Shown here: piece by piece, positions 34,591-43,955 of the stretch
Layout of the letters: each line of letters opens with the position of its first letter
How positions within the stretch are numbered: position 1 is the first letter of the stretch
Source of the DNA: Christensenella sp.
GTDB lineage: Bacteria > Bacillota > Clostridia > Christensenellales > CAG-917
DNA length: 64,000 nucleotides
Reading direction: 5' to 3'
NCBI GenBank assembly: GCA_022009775.1
Contig: CP091723.1
Coordinates: 1,054,001 to 1,118,000, forward strand
Program-made: the position numbers and the translations under genes
The notes under the pieces: model-generated
What the model was told of the DNA's origin: nothing
The model's database searches: none
The model's input: the letters and a program-made list of their open reading frames with translations, nothing else

Positions 34591-35952
34591 ATGGAACTCA
34601 CCTACAAAAGACAAAACGCATACGCTTTGGCTGATGAGAAAGAACTCAACGCCATCAGCGATTATGCACAAGGCTACAAAAAGTTTCTCGATAACGGAAA
34701 AACCGAGAGAGAAGTCGTGGCGGAATCCGTCGAAATAGTCGAAAAAGCGGGTTATAAGCCCTACGTGCTCGGTGACAAAATCAGCGCCGGTGACAAACTC
34801 TATTACAACAATCGCGGCAAAGGCTTGTTTATTTTGAGAGCGGGCAAGGCGGACCTTGCAAAGAATGGCGTTCGCATTCTCGTTGCGCACGTAGATAGCC
34901 CGAGACTCGATCTCAAACAAGTTCCGCTTTTTGAAAAGTCAGGTCTTGCATATCTCAAGACGCACTATTACGGCGGCATTAAGAAGTATCAATGGCTCAC
35001 CATTCCGCTTGCGCTTCACGGCGTAATCGCGCTCAAAGACGGAAGCAAAGTCACCGTCAGGGTGGGCGAAGAAGAGTCCGATCCCGTGTTCTACATCACA
35101 GACCTTCTTCCGCACCTTTCTCAAGAACAGGTCACGAAGACCATTGCGGAAGGTTTCCCCGCGGAAAATCTCAATCTTCTCGTCGGCGGCATTCCTGTCA
35201 AAGACGACGACAAGGACGCAGTGAAGAAGGGCGTGCTTGAAATTCTCAATGAGAAATACGGCGTGACCGAAGAAGACTTTATCTCCGCAGAACTCGAAGC
35301 AGTGCCGGCAGTCAAAGCAAAAGACGTTGGATTTGACAGAGCGTTTGTCGCAAGCTACGGCCATGACGACAGAGTGTGCACCTATCCCGAAATCACCGCA
35401 ACTCTTCAAACCGAAACCGACCAAACCGTGCTTTGCATCCTTGCCGACAAAGAAGAGATCGGCAGCGAAGGCAACACCGGCATGCAATGCGTGCTTATCA
35501 ACGACCTTCTCAACGAAATCGCGAAGAGTTATGGCGTAAATCCGTCCGTGCTCCGTGAACATTCCAAGTGCATTTCGGCGGACGTCACTGCAGGCTACGA
35601 TCCGGCATACGCATCCGCTTTTGAAGAGATGAATGCAGGCTTTGTCAACAGCGGCGTGACCATGAACAAATTTACCGGCGCACGCGGCAAGTCCGGCAGC
35701 AACGACGCAAGCGCGGAATACATCGGATATTTGCGTGGCGTTTTTGCAAAAGAGAACATCGTTTGGCAAACCGGTGAACTTGGAAGAGTGGATCTCGGCG
35801 GCGGCGGAACTGTTGCAAAATTCATCGCCAAGATGAACATCGACACCGTTGATATGGGCGTACCCGTGCTCTCCATGCACGCTCCGTACGAACTCATTTC
35901 CAAGGCGGATTTGTACACGGCGCACAAAGCGTTCAGCGCATTCGTCAAATAA
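34591..35952 (+). CDS. Aminopeptidase, family M18 (long form)
   Basis: 453 aa. AHVDSPRLDLK, DKEEIGSEGNTG and LSMHAPYEL carry the metal-binding and catalytic His, Asp and Glu of M18 (aspartyl/aminopeptidase I type) dodecameric enzymes. Start ATG 34591 behind AAGGA; the upstream in-frame start overlaps the -10 box. One of two M18 genes that face each other here. Confidence 0.92.
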   Translation: MELTYKRQNAYALADEKELNAISDYAQGYKKFLDNGKTEREVVAESVEIVEKAGYKPYVLGDKISAGDKLYYNNRGKGLFILRAGKADLAKNGVRILVAHVDSPRLDLKQVPLFEKSGLAYLKTHYYGGIKKYQWLTIPLALHGVIALKDGSKVTVRVGEEESDPVFYITDLLPHLSQEQVTKTIAEGFPAENLNLLVGGIPVKDDDKDAVKKGVLEILNEKYGVTEEDFISAELEAVPAVKAKDVGFDRAFVASYGHDDRVCTYPEITATLQTETDQTVLCILADKEEIGSEGNTGMQCVLINDLLNEIAKSYGVNPSVLREHSKCISADVTAGYDPAYASAFEEMNAGFVNSGVTMNKFTGARGKSGSNDASAEYIGYLRGVFAKENIVWQTGELGRVDLGGGGTVAKFIAKMNIDTVDMGVPVLSMHAPYELISKADLYTAHKAFSAFVK

Positions 35953-36006
35953 AAACGGAGCAAAACAAGCGGCAAATGTTGCCGAATGAAAACAACATCG
36001 CACAAG

Positions 36007-36037
36007 AAAAAGACTTGCAAATCGCAAGTCTTTTTTT
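36007..36037. terminator. Bidirectional terminator between the two M18 genes
   Basis: AAAAAGACTTGC and GCAAGTCTTTTTTT pair across a 5-nt loop. Bases 36038-36120 hold nothing else. Confidence 0.9.
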
Positions 36038-36120
36038 GATGTTAGATTTTTGTGCAAAAATAGCAATAAATGTGTTTTATATGCTCAAATCGTGCGGATA
36101 AAACGTTGATTTGCGCAAAA

Positions 36121-37362
36121 TCAGTCTATTGTCACCGTGCTGCCGTTTCTTGAAAATTTCGTCTCGAAAAACGCTTTGACGCAGTCGTGCATTTTGTCGA
36201 TGTCTTTCGCGCCCACCGTTTCCACAGCCGAGTGCATAGCAAGTTGTGCAAGACCTATATCCGCCGCGTTCATAGACAAGTTTGCGCTTGTCATAAGCCC
36301 GATCGTGCCGCCGCAACGCACGTCGGAGTGGTTGCAGTAGTCTTGACGTTCAACGCCCGCTTTGTCAATGATTGTCTTGACGATTGCGCTTGACAGCCCG
36401 TCCGTTGCGTAGTTGACATGGTGCTTGATCACGATGCCTTTGTTGAGGTACACTCTCTGTTTTGGATCCATTTTTTCGGGGAAGGCAGGGTGTATAGCGT
36501 GGGCGTTGTCGATTGAAAGAATAAAACCGTTTTCACATGCGGACACAAAGTCGTCTTCGTCCTTGCCGAGCGCGCGGGTTATCTTTCTCAGCACGCGTTC
36601 AAGAAGTGCGGAGTTCGCGCCTTGTTTCGTTTCGCTTCCGATTTCTTCATTGTCGAAACAGCATGCGATAGCAATATTTTTCGGCGTGCAATCGCAAAGA
36701 GCAAGCAGAGAAGTGTATACGCTTGTCAAATTGTCTATGCGCGGTGATGAAATAAATTCTCCGTTTGCGCCGTTCTTGTACGCTTCGGTGGCAGGCACGA
36801 CGTAAAGGTCTGCGTCAACCACGTTCTCGCTCGTGAGTGTGGAATACACGTCCTTGGCATCGCCCAAAAGCGGCAACATATCCTTTTGCACGCTTACGGA
36901 GAATCCGTCGTTGACTGTGGGGTTGTGGTGTATCGCAAGGGACGGTATCGTGACGAAGTAGTCGCTTTCGACCACTTTTTGAACGAGTTTGCCGTCGTGC
37001 TCTTCGATGATTCTGCCTGCGATTTTGAGCGGCGCGTCGATAAAAGAGTAAAGAATAAGTCCGCCGTATTTTTCCACGTTCACGCGCTTGCCTTCGCACG
37101 AGTCGACGAGTTCGTTGCCCTTGACGTGCAAAGACGGCGAGTCAGTGTGGCTTCCTGCAATGTTGAAGGCAAAATTGTCGCCCACAACAAACGCTATCAC
37201 GCAAGATCCGTTCTTGGTGACGTAATATTTTCCGCCTTTTTGAAGTTTCCACGCATCCGCAAGATTAAGCTCGCAAAATCCGTGCTTTTCAAGAATGAAA
37301 ACGCTGTGTCTCACCGCATGGTACGCCGTGTATGATTTTGACAAAAAACTGCAAATATCCAT
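36121..37362 (-). CDS. Aminopeptidase, family M18 (ApeB/DAP type)
   Basis: 413 aa. GSHTDSPSLHVK, DNEEIGSETKQGA and LAMHSAVET place the metal ligands of M18. It is only distantly like the other M18 gene, being shorter and lacking its large insertion, so the two are old paralogues and not a recent copy. Cytoplasmic; probably works with the M29 enzyme in peptide use. Confidence 0.92.
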   Translation of the reverse strand: MDICSFLSKSYTAYHAVRHSVFILEKHGFCELNLADAWKLQKGGKYYVTKNGSCVIAFVVGDNFAFNIAGSHTDSPSLHVKGNELVDSCEGKRVNVEKYGGLILYSFIDAPLKIAGRIIEEHDGKLVQKVVESDYFVTIPSLAIHHNPTVNDGFSVSVQKDMLPLLGDAKDVYSTLTSENVVDADLYVVPATEAYKNGANGEFISSPRIDNLTSVYTSLLALCDCTPKNIAIACCFDNEEIGSETKQGANSALLERVLRKITRALGKDEDDFVSACENGFILSIDNAHAIHPAFPEKMDPKQRVYLNKGIVIKHHVNYATDGLSSAIVKTIIDKAGVERQDYCNHSDVRCGGTIGLMTSANLSMNAADIGLAQLAMHSAVETVGAKDIDKMHDCVKAFFETKFSRNGSTVTID

Positions 37363-37474
37363 AAATATCGGTCCTTGTTGAGTGTTATGTTATAATAATA
37401 ATCCGTATTAAAGATAAAATCAAGCACGAAACGCCACGAAAATCCGCGACCTTGAAACAACGAGATAAAATTTG

Positions 37475-37503
37475 TTGCAAAATACCGAAAAGTGTACTAT
37501 AAT
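37475..37503 (+). promoter_or_regulatory. Promoter of tRNA-Ser
   Basis: TTGCAA (37475-37480), 17-bp spacer, TATAAT (37498-37503). Transcription would pass the tRNA fragment at 37554 before reaching the intact tRNA. Confidence 0.75.
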
Positions 37504-37553
37504 AACCGAGCAATATATGTTGAACGCGTGTCAACGCAACACATAAATAACTT

Positions 37554-37573
37554 GGAAGTGTATCGAAGTGGTC
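37554..37573 (+). pseudogene. 5' fragment of tRNA-Ser
   Basis: Twenty bases identical to the first 20 of the intact tRNA-Ser 83 bp downstream. The upstream flanks also match (CGCAACACATAAA at both). What follows to ~37610 does not fold as a tRNA. It looks like a tandem duplicate whose 3' part was lost or overwritten. Confidence 0.75.
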
Positions 37574-37636
37574 GTGGCAACACGCACGGCGTGCCATTAT
37601 GCCCACCTCGCAACACATAAAACGACAAACCTATTT

Positions 37637-37727
37637 GGAAGTGTATCGAAGTGGTCATAACGGCCCGCACTCGAAATGCGGTAACGGGGTAACTCGTTCG
37701 TGGGTTCGAATCCCACCGCTTCCGCCA
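37637..37727 (+). tRNA. tRNA-Ser (anticodon CGA)
   Basis: Acceptor GGAAGTG pairs with CGCTTCC; the anticodon stem CCGCA/TGCGG holds loop CTCGAAA (anticodon CGA, reading UCG). A long variable arm, as in all serine tRNAs, and T-arm GTGGG-TTCGAAT-CCCAC follow. CCA is encoded. Its last 7 bases begin the left direct repeat of the adjacent restriction island. Confidence 0.95.
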
Positions 37728-37851
37728 TTAGTGAATAATACGAACCCTGACGATAAGTTAGAGTTCGTATTGTTCTTTTCTAACGAATATTTCGGCATAA
37801 AAGTCGATTTGAACGGCAAAAAGAAGAATCAGCCGGGCGTTTAATCGCCCG
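37721..37851 (+). repeat. Left direct repeat of the restriction island (candidate attL)
   Basis: About 130 bp starting with TCCGCCA of the tRNA 3' end and repeated at 40451-40580 with about a dozen differences. It contains a hairpin (AATACGAAC/GTTCGTATT) and ends in the start of a second one (CGGGCG/CGCCCG) that lacks the T-run present in the right copy. Confidence 0.85.
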
Positions 37852-37904
37852 CCAAAGTGTCTTGAAGTTTTTCAAGAATTCTACGTTCGCAAACTCAATA
37901 GCGG

Positions 37905-37933
37905 TTGAAAAATTTTAAGAAGTGTGCTATAAT
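37905..37933 (+). promoter_or_regulatory. Promoter of the restriction-modification genes
   Basis: TTGAAA (37905-37910), 17-bp spacer, TATAAT (37928-37933). The next ATG (37944) falls about where transcription should begin, which argues for the later GTG start. Confidence 0.75.
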
Positions 37934-37958
37934 ATAAAAAAATATGGAGGCATACGGT

Positions 37959-38906
37959 GTGTATAATCAATTCATAACAGCGGCGTCGGATTTAGTAACC
38001 ACGTACGAACAAACAAGGGCAGGATTTCTTAGCATTGCTCTTGAAAAAAATATGATAAGTGACCCTTATGTAAAACGCGCATTGGCCTTTAAAGCATTAG
38101 TTGCAAATACTACCGGACCTGATGATTTAATTGAGATGACAGAAGTTAGACCTTTTATGCTTACCGCATCGGGTTTATCTGACAAATCTATGCAATATCT
38201 TTCGGAGACGGATAAAACAAATGCGATAATGGAATTAGTAGAAAAATTCTTAAAACCAGCAGGAACTAATTATATTGATGAGGTAATCTATAGATATCTT
38301 TTAATAAAAGGTGATGCTGTTGGTGGAACTATGCGTAATAGAATTGGAGCTTTAGGACAAGAACGATTAATTAGAGCCTTAATTTCGTGTATGAATGTAA
38401 TGGGTTTTGATTATAAATGGTTGTCAAATAGCAGTTGTATTTGGCAGGATAAAAAAGACAATGATTTAGGTATAGAAAAAGATTTAAAAGCGATATATTG
38501 GAATAATGGATATGAGGACAGGGTATTAGGATTTAATCTTAATATCCCCATAGTTTCAAAGAATGTTGATATTTGCCTGTTTAATGCTACAACATCTTTA
38601 TACAACAAGGGTAAGATAGTCTCAATGCCGCAATGTACACTTATGTTAGGAGAATTGAAAGGCGGTATTGACCCTGCTGGTGCTGACGAACATTGGAAAA
38701 CTGCCAATACTGCACTAGGACGTATTCGGACTGCATTTCATAATGCAAATTTGCCAATAAAAACCACATTTATAGGAGCAGCAATAGCCACAGCTATGTC
38801 AATTGAGATATATCAACAATTGTCTGACGGCACATTGGATAATGCCGCCAACTTGACAAATTTAAACCAACTGACGGATTATTGTAACTGGATATTAACA
38901 GTATGA
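37959..38906 (+). CDS. Type II restriction endonuclease, AvaI/BsoBI family
   Basis: About 315 aa. The sequence matches the AvaI/BsoBI family throughout: TTYEQTRAGF, LLTASGLSDK, YRYLLIKGDAVGGTMRN, and the core NVDICLFN ... GELKGGIDPAGADEHWKTA. The Asp of NVDI and Glu/Lys of GELK form the D...ExK metal site. Known members cut CYCGRG, so that specificity is likely but untested. I prefer GTG 37959, 8 nt after GGAGG, over ATG 37944, which lies upstream of that site. The gene is clearly AT-richer than its host surroundings. Stop overlaps the methylase ATG as ATGA. Confidence 0.92.
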   Translation: MYNQFITAASDLVTTYEQTRAGFLSIALEKNMISDPYVKRALAFKALVANTTGPDDLIEMTEVRPFMLTASGLSDKSMQYLSETDKTNAIMELVEKFLKPAGTNYIDEVIYRYLLIKGDAVGGTMRNRIGALGQERLIRALISCMNVMGFDYKWLSNSSCIWQDKKDNDLGIEKDLKAIYWNNGYEDRVLGFNLNIPIVSKNVDICLFNATTSLYNKGKIVSMPQCTLMLGELKGGIDPAGADEHWKTANTALGRIRTAFHNANLPIKTTFIGAAIATAMSIEIYQQLSDGTLDNAANLTNLNQLTDYCNWILTV

Positions 38907-40420
38907 AAGAGAGTGATATGCAATTAAGCATTTTTGATAATGATAACTGCGATAATGACGAGTATTTGGTTAATTGTTTTTCTGCGGGGTCGTTTTGTGA
39001 TGATTCTGAGCGAAAGGCTTTAGAACGTCGCTACTCTAACAAATTGAAAATAACCACTAAATTTAATCGCCAAAGCGTTAGTTATCAATTAAGTAAAAAA
39101 GATGGGTTACACAGCTGGTTGAAATATAAAGAGGGATTTTCCGCCGATTTAGTTAATACCTTACTTGATGAAATGCAGGTAAAGCCTAATGATATAATAA
39201 TGGACCCATTTATGGGATCAGGAACAACCGCTTTAGTTTGTCAAATGAGAGGAATCAATTGTATTGGGTATGATGTAATGCCTATATCAAAGGTATCTAT
39301 AAATGCCAAGGCTGCCGTTTTATTGTATGATATTAAAGAAATAGAACAACTAATTTGTGATATCGATGAATTGGAATTGCCGGAAAAATATTCTAAAGAG
39401 ACACCTTCCCTTACTATAACAAAAGGCGCATATCCGGAATATAATGCAAAATTTCTGCAATTTATTATGGAATGGATAGATGACTCTCATTATTCAAGTC
39501 TTGCCAAAAATTTGCTAATATTATGCATTATCAATTCTCTTGAACAATCAAGCTATACTATTAAATCGGGACAGTACTTGGGGTGGGATAGCCGTTCACC
39601 CAAGATAATTGCTGTTAATGAAGTACGACAAGCACAAGGGAAAGCTTTATTGCCAGAAAATAAGGTTAGGGACAGTATAACTAATATAAAAACTGCGATA
39701 GGCTATGAACTAAGGCACGTCCTAAATGATATTAAACATATCCAAAACAAAAGCCAAACTATTGACACAGCAAATATTACATACGTTCCCAATAGTGTTT
39801 TATACGAATTGCCAAATCTTCCCGGTTCAATACTAAAAGGCGTGATAACATCTCCACCTTATTGTAATCGATATGATTATACTCGTACATATGCGTTGGA
39901 ATTAGCTTTTCTTGGAATTGACGACAATGGAATAAAAAAAATGAGACAGCAATTACTATCTTGTACCGTTGAGAGTCGTTCCAAGCTTGAGGAATTACGA
40001 AAATATTATCAAAGCATCAATGAAATTGATAGATATAATTATATTAACAGCACTATACAAGAAAATAAGGCTTTTACCGAAATTATAAATGCACTTAAGA
40101 AACGAAAAGAGAATGGGGATTTAAATAATAATGGTATTCTTCGTATGGTCGAAGGTTATTTTACAGAGTTAGCCTTCATCTATGCAGAACTATATCGCAT
40201 ATGTAAAGATGGGGCAACTGTTGCTTTCGTAAATGATAATGTAAGATATGGTGGTGAAGTCATACCAGTTGATTTTTTAAGTTGTTCTTTTGCTGAGCAA
40301 TTTGGTTTTAAAGTCAAGTGTATTTACACTCTTAAACAAAAAAAAGGGAATAGTAGTCAACAAATGGCAAAATATGGACGTGTCGCATTAAGAAAAAGCA
40401 TTACAATTTGGACAAAATAA
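38903..40420 (+). CDS. Site-specific DNA methyltransferase, N4-cytosine type, partner of the endonuclease
   Basis: 505 aa. DPFMGSGTTALV binds S-adenosylmethionine and TSPPY is the catalytic motif IV of the m4C group; SAM motif comes first and catalysis later, though with a long insertion between them (about residues 110-305). N-terminal ~90 residues and the insert probably read the DNA. It should protect the host from the adjacent AvaI/BsoBI-type nuclease. Same low-GC codon use as the nuclease; coupled by ATGA. No integrase or control (C) protein is present in the island. Confidence 0.9.
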   Translation: MKESDMQLSIFDNDNCDNDEYLVNCFSAGSFCDDSERKALERRYSNKLKITTKFNRQSVSYQLSKKDGLHSWLKYKEGFSADLVNTLLDEMQVKPNDIIMDPFMGSGTTALVCQMRGINCIGYDVMPISKVSINAKAAVLLYDIKEIEQLICDIDELELPEKYSKETPSLTITKGAYPEYNAKFLQFIMEWIDDSHYSSLAKNLLILCIINSLEQSSYTIKSGQYLGWDSRSPKIIAVNEVRQAQGKALLPENKVRDSITNIKTAIGYELRHVLNDIKHIQNKSQTIDTANITYVPNSVLYELPNLPGSILKGVITSPPYCNRYDYTRTYALELAFLGIDDNGIKKMRQQLLSCTVESRSKLEELRKYYQSINEIDRYNYINSTIQENKAFTEIINALKKRKENGDLNNNGILRMVEGYFTELAFIYAELYRICKDGATVAFVNDNVRYGGEVIPVDFLSCSFAEQFGFKVKCIYTLKQKKGNSSQQMAKYGRVALRKSITIWTK

Positions 40421-40450
40421 ATATTGTTATTCGATTTACGTTACTAACGC

Positions 40451-40580
40451 TCCGCCATTAGGGAATAATACGAACCCTGACGATAAGTTAGAGTTCGTAT
40501 TATTTTTTTCTAACGAATATTTTGGCATAAAAGTCGATTTAGACGGCAAAAGAAGAATCAGCCGGGCGTATAACCGCTCG
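40451..40580 (+). repeat. Right direct repeat of the restriction island (candidate attR)
   Basis: Second copy of the 130-bp repeat, from TCCGCCATTAG to the AGCCGGGCG/CGCTCGGCT hairpin, here completed by a T-run as an intrinsic terminator. This copy is the better candidate for the original tRNA-Ser 3' flank. Bases 40581-40764 hold no gene. Confidence 0.85.
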
Positions 40581-40764
40581 GCTTTTTCTATGCTCAAAAA
40601 CAGGTGCTTGCTATTGCGAGAAGTGTAAATTCTTACAAAAGTTTGACAAAATTGCGGGATTTGGACGGATTGTGACGAAATATTATGCAAAGTGTAAAGA
40701 ATTTGTCAAGACTTGGGGGCGGAAGTGTGAGATAATATAGCCATGAAACAAAGGAGAAGGTTTT

Positions 40765-42333
40765 ATGGGAAAAGTCGTTGCGCTGACAGGCGCGAGCGGA
40801 AATATGGGACTTGAGACGTTGGCTCAGCTTATGCAGAGCGACGTCGTAGACAAGATGAAAGTTTTGCTCCTTAAAGAGCATAGAGAAAAAAAGGACGCAA
40901 AAGTGTGGAAGCGCAGATACGGCGCGCGTATCGAAATAGTTTTCGGCGATATTGCCGAAATGGGATATTGTCGGAAACTCGTTGCAGGAAGCGATTATGT
41001 GCTCAATCTCGCGGCAGTGATTCCGCCGACTGCCGATCACTATCCTGTGGAGACGGACAGATGCAACCGTATCGGTGCGAAAAACATCGTAGATGCGGTG
41101 AGCGAAATAAAGGAAAACCAGCCGAAACTGGTGCATATATCGACTGTTGCGATTTATGGAAACCGCAACTACAAACACCCGTGGGGAAGAGTCGGAGATC
41201 CGCTCATTTCAAGCACGTACGACGAGTATTCGGCAAGCAAAATTAAGGGAGAAAGATACGTAATCGACAGTGACGTCGTCAACTGGGCGGTGCTTCGTCA
41301 AACGGGTATGCTTCACTCCAAAATGCTCAGCAACAACATGAAAGACGGGCTGATGTTCCACACCTGTTTCAACGCTCCGATAGAGTGGGTGACAGCGCGT
41401 GACAGCGGTCTTCTTATGCGCAGACTCGTCGAAAAAGACGCAAGCGGACAACTCGAAAGCAAGTTTTGGAAGAAGTGCTACAACATAGGCGGCGGCGCGT
41501 GCAACAGAGTTACGGGTTACGACACTTTTGACGAAGGATTCAAGATTATAGGCGGTTCGACGCAAAAATATATGAAACCGCAATGGAATTCTATCCGCAA
41601 TTTTCACTGCATGTGGTTTCAGGACAGTCATATTCTCAACGATTATTTCGACTTTCAACACGAAGACGTGAAAGATTATTGGCAAGAGATTCTCTCAACG
41701 CACCGCTATTATACGCTCGGAAGAATCGTGCCGTCAAAACTCGTGTCCAAACTTGCAATCGAAAGGCTTCTCAAAGACGACAATGCGCCGAGATACTGGG
41801 TCAACACGAAGCAGGCGGGCAAGGTTAAGGCGTTTTTCGGGAGCAAGGAAAATCTAAAATGTATGCCGACAGATTGGGAGCATTTTCCGATTCTGTGCCA
41901 TGGACAACTTGCCGACGGAGACATCGATTACGATGATATGCGTGACATAACGAAACTCAAAGAACACGGATATATTCTCGATCACGGCTACGACGAGACG
42001 AAGCCCGATGAAGAACTCGACATAGAAGATATGCGACAGGCGGCGGCTTTCCGCGGCGGAAAGTGCTTGTCCGAGAGTATGACGAAAGGCGATATGTACA
42101 CGAAACTCGAATGGGAATGTCACGACGGACATCGCTTCTTTGCATCTCCGTATTGCGTGCTCAAAGCAGGACATTGGTGCCCCGAATGTTGTCAACCTTC
42201 GCCGTGGGATTATGACAGATTGTCAAAGTTTATGCCGTTCTATGCGCAGGTGTGGTATGACACTCACGCAAAGGGAGAGAATTGCACGTATTTCTACGAT
42301 AAAGACCACAATGCAAGATACACGCAGTTTTAA
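40765..42333 (+). CDS. NAD-dependent epimerase/dehydratase with C-terminal zinc-ribbon domain
   Basis: 522 aa. Residues 1-330 are an extended short-chain dehydrogenase: TGASGNMG nucleotide loop, GDIAE, and YSASK with the catalytic Tyr and Lys. Residues about 330-420 are a linker-like region. Residues about 425-490 hold RGGKCLSESM ... WECHDGHRF ... HWCPECC, a four-Cys/His zinc module like those found in clostridial and phage proteins with a 'GGKCLS...W.C..GH.W..C..C' pattern. The combination is unusual. AAGGAG site; 11 bp before the EFR1 gene, so co-transcribed. Substrate unknown. Confidence 0.8.
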   Translation: MGKVVALTGASGNMGLETLAQLMQSDVVDKMKVLLLKEHREKKDAKVWKRRYGARIEIVFGDIAEMGYCRKLVAGSDYVLNLAAVIPPTADHYPVETDRCNRIGAKNIVDAVSEIKENQPKLVHISTVAIYGNRNYKHPWGRVGDPLISSTYDEYSASKIKGERYVIDSDVVNWAVLRQTGMLHSKMLSNNMKDGLMFHTCFNAPIEWVTARDSGLLMRRLVEKDASGQLESKFWKKCYNIGGGACNRVTGYDTFDEGFKIIGGSTQKYMKPQWNSIRNFHCMWFQDSHILNDYFDFQHEDVKDYWQEILSTHRYYTLGRIVPSKLVSKLAIERLLKDDNAPRYWVNTKQAGKVKAFFGSKENLKCMPTDWEHFPILCHGQLADGDIDYDDMRDITKLKEHGYILDHGYDETKPDEELDIEDMRQAAAFRGGKCLSESMTKGDMYTKLEWECHDGHRFFASPYCVLKAGHWCPECCQPSPWDYDRLSKFMPFYAQVWYDTHAKGENCTYFYDKDHNARYTQF

Positions 42334-42344
42334 GGAGAGAGAGA

Positions 42345-43241
42345 ATGAAAAATGCGATAATCTACGTCTTTTCCGGCACGGGGAACACGAAAAAAGCGTG
42401 CAATATATACAAGGCGGAATTTGAAAAACACGGAGTTGCTACGACCGTTTACGACGTGAAGAAAGGCTTTGAAAATCTTCCGAATCCAAACGATTTCGAT
42501 TTGGTGGGATTCGGCTACCCGATACACGGTTTCAACGCTCCCGAGATATTTTTACAACTTGCAAAGAAGTTGCCTGTCGCAAACAATGCGGACAAAACGA
42601 GCAAAAAGGAATATTTTATTGTCAAAACTTCGGGCGAACCGCTCAAAGTCAATAACGTTTCGTCGATAAAATTCAATTCGATTATGCGAAGAAAAGGATA
42701 CGTTGCAGGCAGCGAGTATCATTACGTCATGCCGTACAACATGATATTTCGACACACGGACGAACGAGCGTACGATATGAACGAAACTCTTAAAGCACTT
42801 GCACCGATAGAAGCGAGAGAAGTGCTCGCGGGGAAAGTGCATAAACTCAAAAAAGTCCCGTTTGGTGCGCTTGTGGCATGGGTGGTGCGCATAGAGCATC
42901 CTGCAATGAAAGTGAACGGCAGATTGTTCAAGGTGGACGAAGACAAATGCGTTAGATGCGGACTTTGCGTGAAGAATTGTCCCGAAAACAACATAAAGAT
43001 TGACGAAAACGGCAAATTCCGTTTCGGTAGAGACTGCGTTATGTGTACGAGATGTTCATTTAACTGCCCCAAAGACGCTTTCGATATAGGCATGCTCAAC
43101 GGTTGGAGAGTCAACGGAAAGTATTCTTTTGAAAAACCTACCGAAAAGCAAGTCGACAAACATGCGTGGTATTGCAAAAAAGCGTATGCCGGATATTTTG
43201 AAAACGCGAAAAAAAAAATCGCTTCCGATATGGAAAAATGA
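42345..43241 (+). CDS. EFR1-type flavodoxin-ferredoxin fusion
   Basis: 298 aa. N-terminal flavodoxin-like half with FSGTGNTKK as the FMN phosphate loop; C-terminal half with two 4Fe-4S motifs, CVRCGLCVKNCP and CVMCTRCSFNCP. Such proteins are electron carriers in anaerobes; partners are mostly unknown. Its place behind the epimerase/zinc protein suggests a redox step shared between them. Intact. Confidence 0.88.
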   Translation: MKNAIIYVFSGTGNTKKACNIYKAEFEKHGVATTVYDVKKGFENLPNPNDFDLVGFGYPIHGFNAPEIFLQLAKKLPVANNADKTSKKEYFIVKTSGEPLKVNNVSSIKFNSIMRRKGYVAGSEYHYVMPYNMIFRHTDERAYDMNETLKALAPIEAREVLAGKVHKLKKVPFGALVAWVVRIEHPAMKVNGRLFKVDEDKCVRCGLCVKNCPENNIKIDENGKFRFGRDCVMCTRCSFNCPKDAFDIGMLNGWRVNGKYSFEKPTEKQVDKHAWYCKKAYAGYFENAKKKIASDMEK

Positions 43242-43277
43242 GAAAATATGGTGTACAATGGGGATAAGGAGACAAAA

Positions 43278-43955
43278 ATGAGAAAGATATTGATTGCGGA
43301 AGACAACGTCGAAATTTCCGATATGATGAAAAGTTATCTTGTCAAGGCGGGACACGAAGTGTATCAGGCGTTTGACGGATTGCAGGCTCTTGCGATGGCA
43401 AAAGAGATAAAACCCGACATTGCGCTTCTTGACATAATGATGCCGGGTGCGGACGGATACCGGGTGTGCGAGACGCTCAGAAAAACGATGAACATGCCGA
43501 TAATAGTCGTGTCGGCAAAGGTCGCGGAAGAAGACAAGGCACGAATGTTCGATTTGGGTGCGGACGACTATATAACGAAGCCGTTTTCTTTCAAGGAAAT
43601 GGTCATGAGAGTAGCGGCGCAACTTCGCAGATACTACGAGTTCAACACGGCAAATTTGCAAGAAGACCGCCATTACGGAAACCTTATGATTTCGTCGTCA
43701 AGATATGAAGTCAAAGTTGACGGAGAACCGCTCAATCTCACCGCAAAAGAGTTTAAGATTCTCGACTATCTCACTCTTCACGAAAATCAGATTATGCCCA
43801 AGCAAAAGATCATAGACGACGTGTGGGGAATTGACGAATATATAGACGAAAACACGGTTGCGGTGACGATTGCGCGTCTTCGCGACAAACTCGCAAAAGT
43901 GGGTGTTTCAAACGTCGTAACCGTGTGGGGCTTGGGCTATAAGTGGCAAGACTGA
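43278..43955 (+). CDS. OmpR-family response regulator
   Basis: 225 aa from ATG 43278 after AAGGAG. Receiver domain with AEDN acidic pocket, phosphoacceptor Asp52 in LLDIMMPG and Lys in ITKPF; C-terminal winged helix with LTAKEFKILDYLTLH and TVAVTIARLRDKL. It precedes a histidine kinase. Target genes cannot be inferred. Confidence 0.93.
   Translation: MRKILIAEDNVEISDMMKSYLVKAGHEVYQAFDGLQALAMAKEIKPDIALLDIMMPGADGYRVCETLRKTMNMPIIVVSAKVAEEDKARMFDLGADDYITKPFSFKEMVMRVAAQLRRYYEFNTANLQEDRHYGNLMISSSRYEVKVDGEPLNLTAKEFKILDYLTLHENQIMPKQKIIDDVWGIDEYIDENTVAVTIARLRDKLAKVGVSNVVTVWGLGYKWQD

Noticed and set aside
37944..37958. ATG 37944 as start of the restriction endonuclease
   Set aside because: It lies at the predicted transcription start and upstream of the GGAGG site that serves GTG 37959.
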